Origin: Acidobacteriaceae bacterium
Lineage (GTDB): Bacteria > Acidobacteriota > Terriglobia > Terriglobales > Acidobacteriaceae
Direction of reading: 5' to 3'
Assembly (NCBI GenBank): GCA_003165075.1
Contig: PLSM01000176.1
Location: 48,777 to 81,767, forward strand
DNA: 32,991 nucleotides
In this document: piece after piece, positions 25,303-32,991 of the stretch
Layout: each line of letters begins with the position of its first letter
Numbering within the stretch: position 1 is the first letter of the stretch
The notes under the pieces: model-generated
What the model was told of the DNA's origin: nothing
The model's database searches: none
Seen by the model: only the letters and a program-made list of their open reading frames with translations
Program-made: the position numbers and the translations under genes

Positions 25303-26106
25303 ATGGCTCGTCGCTCGGTGATTTGTTTTGCATTGCTGCTAGGCCTGATTCCGAGTGGACAGGCACAAGCGCCTGCTCCAGTTTCAGCCGCGGGCGGTGC
25401 CGTGGCACCAGTGCCAACGGCGGGGAGCGGATTGAAGACCTACACGGTTCCTGCCGGAACGCGCATTCTGCTCTCGCTGAAGCAGGAGATCAGCACACGA
25501 GTGGCAAAGCCGGGCGACCCCACCTATTTTGTGTCGGAGTTTCCGGTGGTGCAGGAGGGCGTGGTGGTGATTCCTGCGGGCATGTACGTCAAGGGAGTCA
25601 TCGACAGCGTGCAGCGGCCCGGCAAGGTGAAAGGCCGGGCTCAACTGCAAATGCATTTTGCCTCGATGATCTTTCCGAACGGCGTAGAGATTGCGATTCC
25701 CGGGTCGCTCGACGATGTTCCCGGTTCCACGAATGCAAAGGTGAAGAACTCCGAGGGAACGGTTGAAGCTGCCGGAACCAAGGGGCGCGATGCGCAGCGG
25801 ATTGGCGATGCCGCCGGAGCGGGAGCAGGAGTGGGCACCCTGGCGGGAATGGGGACCGGGCACGTAGGACTGGGCAGCGGGATCGGCGGAGGCGCCGGAG
25901 CCGCGGTGGGAATTCTGGCGACCATGATGACGCGCGGGAACGATGTCGTGTTTCCGGCGGGCACCACGCTGGAAATGGTGCTGGCGCGTCCGCTCAACGT
26001 GCAGCAGGACCAACTGTCCGGCATGCCGGGCTCGACGGGAATGAACATGCCGATGCCGACCGCTCCACAACCAATGCCGGCGGCCAGCCCCAAGCCGAAT
26101 GACTAG
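25303..26106 (+). CDS. Secreted TrbI/VirB10-like-fold protein with glycine-rich segment (paralogue of 1034)
   Basis: 267 residues; GGAGGTGTTCG before the ATG is a strong site and fixes the start. Signal peptide SVICFALLLGLIPSGQAQA, then a short Pro/Ala linker. The core TVPAGTRILLSLKQEISTRV, FVSEFPVVQEGVVVIPAGMY and KGVIDSVQRPGKVKGRAQLQ matches the layout of residues 140-225 of the protein at 1034. A Gly/Ala-rich stretch follows (AGAGAGVGTLAGMGTG, then GSGIGGGAGAAVGILATM), and then VVFPAGTTLEMVLARPLNV. Met/Pro-rich C-terminus. Envelope location inferred; function unknown. Confidence 0.85.
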   Translation: MARRSVICFALLLGLIPSGQAQAPAPVSAAGGAVAPVPTAGSGLKTYTVPAGTRILLSLKQEISTRVAKPGDPTYFVSEFPVVQEGVVVIPAGMYVKGVIDSVQRPGKVKGRAQLQMHFASMIFPNGVEIAIPGSLDDVPGSTNAKVKNSEGTVEAAGTKGRDAQRIGDAAGAGAGVGTLAGMGTGHVGLGSGIGGGAGAAVGILATMMTRGNDVVFPAGTTLEMVLARPLNVQQDQLSGMPGSTGMNMPMPTAPQPMPAASPKPND

Positions 26107-26308
26107 GGTTGGACGCAGGCGCAACACGGCAGGACAGCGCACCTTCGCGGCCTGACTCACATGGCTTGGTGCGTATAACTCGTCCCAGATAACCTATCCC
26201 GGATAACATGGCCCACAAGTCCAGGTATAACTATCGGGCGCAGAGCAACCGCGCGCGTACCGAAGTCAGGTGCGGTGAAGATACCCGGGATATGCGGAGG
26301 CTAAAGCC

Positions 26309-26896
26309 GTGATCTTCCTTTCCGGATGGCTGAACCCAACGCGAATCATCGGGTTGACTGCCTACTTATTTGCGCTGGCTATGTGTGTCCTGGCGTGGGC
26401 CGGAGGTCACGGAACCGCACACCAGCGGCGGCTGGCCGCGGTGATTGGGGTGCTGGAGGCGGCGCTCTTGCTGGACATGGCGCTGAATGGACGATGGCTG
26501 CTGCACGATCTACTTGAAAATGAGTCGATGACGCGGAACCTCTATGCGGAGCGCGCGGGTCCGCAGCTTACAACGCTCATTTTTCTGGGAGTCGCTGCGT
26601 TGGCCGGAGTGGGATTGCTCCTGCGGCGATTTCGAAACAGGGCGGGAGCAGCGCTGGCTGCATGCGGCGCAATTCTCTCGCTGACCTGCTGGTGTGTCGA
26701 GGTCGTCTCGCTGCATAGCGTGGACCTGGTGCTCTACCGCGAGATTTATGGCGTGAAGCCAGTCAGCCTGGTTTGGACAGCCTGTTCGCTGATGACGGGC
26801 GCAGGCATTCTGTGGGACATGCGAGAGGGAAATGCAACGGCTCGCATGGCGAAAGGTCTCGCTGAAACGCAGACGGCTTCGCCTACAGATTCTTGA
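26309..26896 (+). CDS. Integral membrane protein of unknown function
   Basis: 195 residues with a GTG start and GGAGG eight or so bases upstream. Four hydrophobic segments: IIGLTAYLFALAMCVLAWAG, AAVIGVLEAALLLDMAL, TTLIFLGVAALAGVGLLL and AALAACGAILSLTCWCVEVV, with a possible fifth (VSLVWTACSLMTGAGILW). No known motif. Its last 14 bases overlap the end of the convergent DPP IV-like gene. Confidence 0.8.
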   Translation: MIFLSGWLNPTRIIGLTAYLFALAMCVLAWAGGHGTAHQRRLAAVIGVLEAALLLDMALNGRWLLHDLLENESMTRNLYAERAGPQLTTLIFLGVAALAGVGLLLRRFRNRAGAALAACGAILSLTCWCVEVVSLHSVDLVLYREIYGVKPVSLVWTACSLMTGAGILWDMREGNATARMAKGLAETQTASPTDS

Positions 26897-29183
26897 CAAA
26901 GAAATCGGTGAGTCTCTCAAAAAGAATCCTGCGTGTGGCGCGATCGTCGAATAAGCTGCGGCGGTCGGCAAACAGCAATATGTCAGCATACTTTCCTTTG
27001 TCCAGGAACTCGTCGAGCAGCATGAGGGAATTCTCCACGTGCACTTTCTCATCCAGCGTTGCCTGCGCGAGCAGAAGGGGCGCGTTGAGGTTGCCGGCAT
27101 TTTCATTCGGCGAAGATGCGAGCCAGCCGTCCTGATTGCGTACCGGGTCATCGAGGTAACGTTCACTGAAGACGGCGTCATACAGATGCCAATCCGTAAT
27201 GGGAGAACCTGCAAACCCGGCTTTGAAAAGCAGGGGGCGGTCAAGCATTCCATGGAGCGCGAGGAACCCTCCGTAGCCCCATCCGCAAATGCCAATGCGG
27301 GTCTTGTCAATCCAGGGCAGAGAGCGAAGATACCTTACTCCGTCGCGGACGTCTGCCATCTCAGGGCCGGAGAATCGCAGGTGCACCGGTTCCTCAAACA
27401 AATGGCCGCGACCAGTGGTGCCGCGGTTATCGAGCGCGAATACGATATAACCCTTCTGCGCCATCAGGGAACACCAGAGGGATACATCACCGCCCCATGC
27501 GTCGCGCACGATCTGTTCGCCGGGCCCACCGGCAACATAAAAGATGACCGGGTATTGCCGCGTGGGATCAAAGTCCGGCGGTTTCATGATCCAGGCATTC
27601 AGGTCCGTGCCCATGTGTGTTCCCACGGTAAGGAATTCGAGGGGGCTGAGCTGCACTGCAGTGAGGTTCGCAGGCGAGTTGCCGGTGAGGCTCGCAATTC
27701 TGCTTCCGTTGGAACGAAGTAAGTCAAGACGCCCGGGTGTGGCGTGATTTGACCAGCCGTCAAGGAAAGTAGCGCCGGCGGGCGAGACTTGGACATCGTG
27801 CGTGCCCTTTTCCTGGGTGATTCGCGTGAAGCCCGATCCGTCGAGATTGACGCGATACAGTTGACGCTCCAGAGGGCTGGCTTCGGACGCAGTAAAGTAC
27901 ACAACATTCGCCGTTTCATCGACACTAACCAGCGAAGTAACTTCCCAGTTACCCCGCGTAAGTTGGGCGAGTTGGTGTCCGGCGAGGTCGTAGAGATAGA
28001 GATGACGATAACCGGAGCGCTCGCTGGACCAAAGGAAGCGGCGTGAGTTGCGGAGAAAATGAAGATCGTTGCTGAGGTTGATCCAGTAGGCATCCTTCTC
28101 GGTAAGAATTACGCGGGATGCACCATGGGCGGCGTCTGCCAGCAGAAGGTCCAGCGTGTTCTGGCTGCGGGTGAGGCGCTCAATGGCAATGTGCTTACCG
28201 TCTGGCAGCCACTGCACCCGGGGTATGTAGATGTTTGCGTCTTTGCCCAGATCGACCTGAACAGGCGCACTTGCGGAAGTGGACTGTACGAAGAGATGCA
28301 CCGTGGGAATGGCCTTGCCGGGCACGGGATAAGCGATGAGCTGCTCATCGCCATCAGACTTGCGCAGGGAGTATTTATTGACGGCACGATCATCTGTTTC
28401 TATCCAGGCAATTGAGGAAGAGTCGGGCGACCACCAATAAGCCGAGTGCAAACCCAACTGGTGAAGGTAGACCCAGTCCGGTTCGCCTCTTCTCAGATCG
28501 CTCGTTCCCGCATGAGTAAACGCGTGCACGGCGCCGGTGGCGATATCTGCCAGCCAGAGAGCGTGATTTTGGATGAAGCTGACTTTACGGCCGTCGGGGC
28601 TGATCTGCGGATTGCTGAGGCCTGTTCTATCTGTGACTACCGGCCGGGAAGAATGAGTGTCGAGACTAAACCGCGCGATTGAATCGCCAGTAACAAGCAA
28701 TAGAGCGTGGCCGTCCGGAGCCCATAGAAATTCCTGAAGCTGATTATGCCGGGCGCCCTCCTCGTCTTCGTCGCCGGGGAGATGGGGACGATCGCGGCCG
28801 AAGGCGGCAGTTAGATCGCCTGCAGATACAAGGACCTTTTGCCGGCCGGTGGTGGTGTCGATGCTCCATATTTCAGAAGCTCCGGAGGCTGGCGAAGCTT
28901 TGCCTGCGTCAGGAGCAGTCCGGATAAAGGCGAGACTGGTTCCCGCTGGATTCCACGCAAAGCTGCGAGGCAGCCCTTTGTTGAGTTCGCGCTCTTCGGC
29001 TATGCGATTGATCGTGAGCGTCTGAGGGGCGGGCGGTTTCTGTGCATCCAGCCTTCCCACCGCCATGGCCAGGATAAGCAAGGCGAATCCGGCCACTAAC
29101 TGTCGCAGAGGTTCGGCGATCTTTAAGCCAGTCTCGGTCCTTCCTTCACGAGCATCTTTCTCCACAGGAACTTTAATAAGCAA
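26883..29183 (-). CDS. DPP IV-like (peptidase family S9B) protein, probably catalytically dead
   Basis: 766 residues from TTG 29183, chosen because GGAGAGG lies five bases upstream; the frame is open to 29249. Signal peptide LVAGFALLILAMAVGRLDAQ. An N-terminal eight-blade propeller (about 50-510; AYWWSPDSSSIAWIETDD) precedes the C-terminal alpha/beta-hydrolase domain (YPVIFYVAGGPGEQ, VFALDNRGTTGRG). In active enzymes the nucleophile is GWSYGG; here it is GWGYGG (Gly near 636, codon 27278-27276). Asp near 711 is kept (ATLDEKVHVENS), but the catalytic His position 32 residues later is Ser (ADRRSLFDDRATRR, codon 26957-26955). The Glu pair that holds the substrate N-terminus (DWVYEEE in DPP IV) reads DWVYLHQ. 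The rest is well preserved and the frame is intact, so a secreted binding or regulatory role is inferred. Confidence 0.88.
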   Translation of the reverse strand: MLIKVPVEKDAREGRTETGLKIAEPLRQLVAGFALLILAMAVGRLDAQKPPAPQTLTINRIAEERELNKGLPRSFAWNPAGTSLAFIRTAPDAGKASPASGASEIWSIDTTTGRQKVLVSAGDLTAAFGRDRPHLPGDEDEEGARHNQLQEFLWAPDGHALLLVTGDSIARFSLDTHSSRPVVTDRTGLSNPQISPDGRKVSFIQNHALWLADIATGAVHAFTHAGTSDLRRGEPDWVYLHQLGLHSAYWWSPDSSSIAWIETDDRAVNKYSLRKSDGDEQLIAYPVPGKAIPTVHLFVQSTSASAPVQVDLGKDANIYIPRVQWLPDGKHIAIERLTRSQNTLDLLLADAAHGASRVILTEKDAYWINLSNDLHFLRNSRRFLWSSERSGYRHLYLYDLAGHQLAQLTRGNWEVTSLVSVDETANVVYFTASEASPLERQLYRVNLDGSGFTRITQEKGTHDVQVSPAGATFLDGWSNHATPGRLDLLRSNGSRIASLTGNSPANLTAVQLSPLEFLTVGTHMGTDLNAWIMKPPDFDPTRQYPVIFYVAGGPGEQIVRDAWGGDVSLWCSLMAQKGYIVFALDNRGTTGRGHLFEEPVHLRFSGPEMADVRDGVRYLRSLPWIDKTRIGICGWGYGGFLALHGMLDRPLLFKAGFAGSPITDWHLYDAVFSERYLDDPVRNQDGWLASSPNENAGNLNAPLLLAQATLDEKVHVENSLMLLDEFLDKGKYADILLFADRRSLFDDRATRRILFERLTDFFVKNL

Positions 29184-29747
29184 AATACCTCTCCATTTTG
29201 CAATCGGGATAGATGAAGCATCGCCTGAAGACAGAGATCGCCAAGACAACCCCCGCTCTGGATAGTGTGCACGAAGACGCTTCGGTGGTAAGTCTCAACC
29301 AGAGTACTAGGTGACCATTGAGTGTTACTAATGTGGAGTGGGATAGTCCGAAATACTTGATTAGAATGAACACTCCACGATTCCCAAAGGGGTGAGAAAT
29401 TGCATCCGACAACATGGGAACAAGAGTTGCTACAAGCCTATCTGAATTTCTCTGAACAAGTGTGGTTCACCTGTTTCGCTTTTTAGAAGCGGGCAGACTC
29501 GGCCTGATGGGGTACAGAGTTTCTGTCGCAGGTAAGGGTCGTGATGAGGTTTTGCTGTTACTCCAACCAATCTATTTCCACCAGCGTGGGTGGGACGAGG
29601 AACTGCCGGCTCTGATGCGGCTCACCAGGCAGGACCTCTTCGGCAAGCCGGGTGCTCAACATGCGGCAAAGAAACAATGACAGTCGTGGGTCGCAGGTTG
29701 CAGACCCTTGTTCAAGCGTAAGCGGAACCAATAGGGGCGACATCCGA
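29184..29747. other. Divergent intergenic region (564 bp)
   Basis: Between the DPP IV-like gene and the mosaic protein gene. It should hold both promoters, none of which I can place with confidence. Two small open frames on the plus strand (29400-29486 and 29462-29680) are the only other content. Confidence 0.5.
29400..29680 (+). pseudogene. Doubtful small ORF pair, possibly one frameshifted gene
   Basis: A 28-codon frame starts at TTG 29400, with GGGGTGAG upstream, and reads HPTTWEQELLQAYLNFSEQV before stopping at 29486. A second frame (GTG 29462 to 29680, 72 residues) continues with GYRVSVAGKGRDEVLLLLQP and DEELPALMRLTRQDLFGKPG. Both have protein-like composition and would make one product of about 95 residues if joined by a frameshift. 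I recognise no family. It could equally be chance. Confidence 0.2.
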
Positions 29748-32700
29748 ATGACGAGTTTGCTTAAGACGCGCAATGCAGTGTTGGGAACGGGCGACTGGCG
29801 GGGAATGTTTGGAGCGGCGCTGCTGCTGACAACCGGGAGCCTATCGATGCATGCGCAGTTGAGTGTGACTACGTGGCGCAACGACATCTCGCGCACAGGG
29901 CAGAACCTGAACGAAACGATCCTGAACACTTCGGACGTGAACTCATCCCAATTTGGCAAGCTCTTCTCGCAGGCTGTGGACGGATACGTCTACGCACAGC
30001 CGCTGTATCTGCAGAACGTAACGATCGGCGGGGTGTCGCACAATGTGGTATTTGTCGCGACCGAGCATGACAGCGTGTACGCATTCGATGCGGATAGCAA
30101 CGGGGGCGCAAACGCGAATCCCCTGTGGTTCGCTTCAATGCTGACATCGGCTCACGGAGCAGCGGCCGGTGCAACGACAGTTTCGTCAAACGACGTGGGA
30201 ACCGACATTATTCCCGAGGTTGGCATTACCGGCACACCGGTGATCGATCCGTCGTCCGGAACGCTTTACGTGGTGAGCGCGACCGCCGAGGGCACGGGAT
30301 TCGTTCAGCGTCTGCACGCACTCGATGTAACTTCGGGAGCGGAGAAGTTCGGCGGCCCGATGGTGATCACGGCGAGCGTTGCGGGCACAGGAAACGGCAG
30401 CTCCGGCGGGACACTGACCTTTGATAACGAATGGCAGAATCAACGGCCTGGTCTGCTGTTGCTCAATGGCATCGTCTACATCGCATTCTCTTCTCACGGC
30501 GATGCCGGCCCATGGCACGGATGGGTTATGGGCTATAACGCGCAGACTCTGAAGCAGACAGGCGTATTCTGCACCACTCCGAATGGCAATGGCGGTGGAA
30601 CATGGATGGGAGGCTCAGGGCTTGCTGCCGAAGTTGTGGATCCGGTGAATCATCCGTATGGCCGGATGTTCGTTGCGACGGGTAACGGCGATTACACGGC
30701 GACTACGCCCTACGCAGCCGGCATGGATTACGGGGACAGTGTGCTGAATTTGGACCTGACCAACGGCGTGCCGACTGTCCAGGATGAATTCACGCCAATG
30801 GGTCAGGCCGAACTGGACCAATACGATGGCGACCAGGGGTCCGGAGGGATATTGATCCTTCCCACTCAGACTACCGGGAGTTACCCGCACCTATTGGTGC
30901 AGGCCGGGAAATCGGGAGAAGTGTACCTGCTCAATCGCGAGGGTCTTGGAGGATATTACACTTCGGCCGATCATGTGGTACAGGAGCTTCCGAATGCAGT
31001 GGGCGACGTGGGCACCTGGAGCACGCCGGCATATTGGAATGGAAATATCTATTACTGGGCTCAGAAGGACACTCTTAAGGAATTCTCACTGGTCAACGGC
31101 CTGCTTTCGGGCCCCAATGCCGTCTCCTCGGAGTCGTACGGTTTTCCGGGAGCGAACCCCGCGATTTCGGCGAATGGGACTACGCAGGGGATTGTGTGGA
31201 GCATTGATTCGGAAGGCTACATGACGAGTGGTTCGGCCATCCTGCAGGCGCACGACGCCGGCAACCCAAGTACAACTCTCTACTCGAGCAGTACAAATTC
31301 ATCTCGAGACAACCCCGGTCTTGCGGTCAAGTTCACCGTGCCGACGGTGGTAAATGGGAAGGTGTATGTTGGAGCGCAATATCAATTCAGCGTGTTTGGG
31401 CTGCTCAGTGGCCAAAATCCCGCCGCTGATCCGGTATTCACTCCTGGGGCGGAGACATTTAATAGCAGCCTGGCGGTGAGCATGACGGATGCGACGCCAG
31501 GAGCGACGATCTATTACACACTGGATGGCAGCACGCCGACGGTCTCATCGGCCGTTTACACTTCCGCGATTACCATCAAGGCCACGACGACGATCAATGC
31601 GATGGCGATTGCTACGGGGTACCTGCAAAGCCCGGTCACTTCGGCCACGTATGTCGACTCCACACAGGCTCTGCCGCCCACATTCAATCCGAACGGGGGC
31701 ACTTTCACGCAGCCCGTTTCAGTGACAATCAACGACGCGACAACGGGCGCCGCGATCTACTACACCACCGATGGGACAACGCCCACAACCTCATCGACGA
31801 AGTACACAGGGGCAATCACCGTGGGCACGTCGGAGACGGTGCAGGCAATCGGAGTTGCAACAGGCGTGACCAACAGCGCAGTGAGCGCGGCCAATTTCAC
31901 CATCAGCTCAGGGACGATATACATCAACTATGCCAATGATGGATTCACGGCGACAAACCTGTCGCTGAACAATGGCGCGACGGTTACTGGAGGGTTGCTG
32001 CAACTGACCGATGGAGGGACCGGAGAGGATCGCAGTGCCTGGTTTCTGACGCCAGTCCCTGTGGGGAGTTTTATTACCGATTTCACCTTTCAACTATTGA
32101 ATCCCACAGCCGATGGCATGACATTCACGATCCAGGGAAGCAGTATCTGGGCTTTGGGAGATGGTGGAGGCGGGCTGGGCTACCAGGGGATTCCGAGCAG
32201 CGTCGCGGTCAAATTCGATTTATATGACGACGCGGGCGAGGGAACAGATTCTACCGGGCTGTATCTCAATGGTGCGGCGCCGACGGTGCCTTCGGCTGAT
32301 CTCACGTCGACGGGAATCAACCTGCACAGCGGAGACATTATGAACGCGCAGTTGGTCTATGACGGGTCCGAGCTGACCCTGAATCTGACCGACACGGTGA
32401 CCAATGCCACCGCAACGGAAGTGTTCGCGGTGAACATTCCCAATGTTGTTGGTGGCAGCACGGCCTACGTAGGATTTACCGGTGGCACCGGAGGCTTTAG
32501 CGCGACGCAGAATATCCTGTCATGGAACTACGTGAGCCAAGCTGGATCAACGTCAACGGTCGCCACGCCCGCGTTCTCACCGGGGGCCGGGACTTATACA
32601 TCGTCGCAGTCGGTGACCATTAGCGACTCGACCAGCGGAGCGACGATCTACTACACCACCAACGGGACGACACCGACGACTTCATCGGCCGTGTACAGCA

Positions 32701-32991
32701 CTCCGATCACGGTGAGCGCGACAGAGACCTTGCAGGCACTGGCGGTCGAAACGGGATACACCAACAGCGCGGTGGGCTCAGCCGCTTACACCATTGCTCC
32801 AGTGCTTCCCACGCCAACATTCTCACCGGCAGGCGGGACTTACACCACGTCGCAGTCGGTGACCATTAGCGATTCGACCAGCGGAACTACGATTTACTAC
32901 ACCACGAACGGGACGACTCCGACTACGTCATCGACCAAGTACGCGGGTGCGATCACGGTGAAGGCAACCGAGACACTGAAGGCCATTGCGG
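29748..32991 (+). CDS. Secreted mosaic protein: PQQ-like propeller, chitobiase-C repeats, L-type lectin domain (cut by window edge)
   Basis: At least 1081 residues, open at the right edge; AGGGG lies ten bases before the ATG. Signal peptide ending SLSMHAQL. Residues about 35-555 form a PQQ-type/YVTN-like beta-propeller (VYAQPLYLQNV, DSVYAFDADSNG, GITGTPVIDPSSGTLYVVSA, GRMFVATGNGDYT). At about 560-720 are two chitobiase/beta-hexosaminidase C-terminal-type domains (ATIYYTLDGSTPT, AIYYTTDGTTPT). At 723-928 is an L-type (legume-like) lectin domain (FTFQLLNPTADGMTFTIQGS, VAVKFDLYDDAGEGTDSTGL). From 938 two more chitobiase-type domains follow, the last cut off. Such proteins occur in acidobacterial secretomes; carbohydrate or surface binding is inferred, and no catalytic residues are evident. 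Confidence 0.92.
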   Translation, partial: MTSLLKTRNAVLGTGDWRGMFGAALLLTTGSLSMHAQLSVTTWRNDISRTGQNLNETILNTSDVNSSQFGKLFSQAVDGYVYAQPLYLQNVTIGGVSHNVVFVATEHDSVYAFDADSNGGANANPLWFASMLTSAHGAAAGATTVSSNDVGTDIIPEVGITGTPVIDPSSGTLYVVSATAEGTGFVQRLHALDVTSGAEKFGGPMVITASVAGTGNGSSGGTLTFDNEWQNQRPGLLLLNGIVYIAFSSHGDAGPWHGWVMGYNAQTLKQTGVFCTTPNGNGGGTWMGGSGLAAEVVDPVNHPYGRMFVATGNGDYTATTPYAAGMDYGDSVLNLDLTNGVPTVQDEFTPMGQAELDQYDGDQGSGGILILPTQTTGSYPHLLVQAGKSGEVYLLNREGLGGYYTSADHVVQELPNAVGDVGTWSTPAYWNGNIYYWAQKDTLKEFSLVNGLLSGPNAVSSESYGFPGANPAISANGTTQGIVWSIDSEGYMTSGSAILQAHDAGNPSTTLYSSSTNSSRDNPGLAVKFTVPTVVNGKVYVGAQYQFSVFGLLSGQNPAADPVFTPGAETFNSSLAVSMTDATPGATIYYTLDGSTPTVSSAVYTSAITIKATTTINAMAIATGYLQSPVTSATYVDSTQALPPTFNPNGGTFTQPVSVTINDATTGAAIYYTTDGTTPTTSSTKYTGAITVGTSETVQAIGVATGVTNSAVSAANFTISSGTIYINYANDGFTATNLSLNNGATVTGGLLQLTDGGTGEDRSAWFLTPVPVGSFITDFTFQLLNPTADGMTFTIQGSSIWALGDGGGGLGYQGIPSSVAVKFDLYDDAGEGTDSTGLYLNGAAPTVPSADLTSTGINLHSGDIMNAQLVYDGSELTLNLTDTVTNATATEVFAVNIPNVVGGSTAYVGFTGGTGGFSATQNILSWNYVSQAGSTSTVATPAFSPGAGTYTSSQSVTISDSTSGATIYYTTNGTTPTTSSAVYSTPITVSATETLQALAVETGYTNSAVGSAAYTIAPVLPTPTFSPAGGTYTTSQSVTISDSTSGTTIYYTTNGTTPTTSSTKYAGAITVKATETLKAIA

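Overview
The window reads as a piece of an Acidobacteriota chromosome, most likely Acidobacteriaceae/Terriglobales. This is inferred from coding style and family content, not from a database search. The indicators are a GC-rich sequence, DUF4254, DUF3617 and HAF-type repeat proteins, a secreted PQQ-propeller/chitobiase-C/L-type-lectin mosaic, many small secreted proteins, and intergenic palindromes repeated between unrelated genes. Both edges cut through genes (eno at the left, the mosaic protein at the right).

Layout. 1-593: start of enolase (minus). 1034-5767: a rightward set with a secreted TrbI/VirB10-like-fold protein behind an extracytoplasmic-sigma type promoter, a 3-hydroxybutyryl-CoA dehydrogenase and two MacB/FtsX-type ABC permeases without an ATPase. 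5768-6349: gene-free, repeat-rich. 6350-11619: leftward ankyrin protein, LolA, a type IV pilin-like protein, an outer-membrane-type protein and an M16 peptidase. 11753-12937: RlmN (plus). 13251-18077: leftward HigA-like antitoxin beside a decayed toxin, DUF3617 protein, HAF-like repeat protein, YvcK, a TPR protein and DUF4254. 18193-21781: rightward ATP-grasp enzyme, GalT and a secreted GH5 glycosidase. 21873-21948: tRNA-Lys(TTT), minus. 22246-24342: REC-PAS-GGDEF-EAL protein (minus). 24583-26896: small secreted protein, a second TrbI-like-fold secreted protein and a membrane protein (plus). 26883-29183: a DPP IV-like protein (minus). 29748-end: the large secreted mosaic protein.

Most of this is ordinary housekeeping plus envelope and secretome genes, and I see no defence island, phage, CRISPR or biosynthetic cluster. 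The points that stand out are: (a) a DPP IV family protein with Gly at the catalytic Ser position, Ser at the catalytic His position and no Glu-Glu pair, so a probable pseudoprotease; (b) a 27-bp copy of the tRNA-Lys 3' end placed so that tRNA and copy bracket a 1.3-kb segment holding only the GH5 gene, which is the geometry of an integrated element; (c) a HigA-like antitoxin whose toxin survives only as a C-terminal stub; (d) families of intergenic palindromes and a 21-bp tandem repeat that runs up to, and may feed into, the start of lolA; (e) two diverged copies of a TrbI-like-fold secreted protein with glycine-rich segments.
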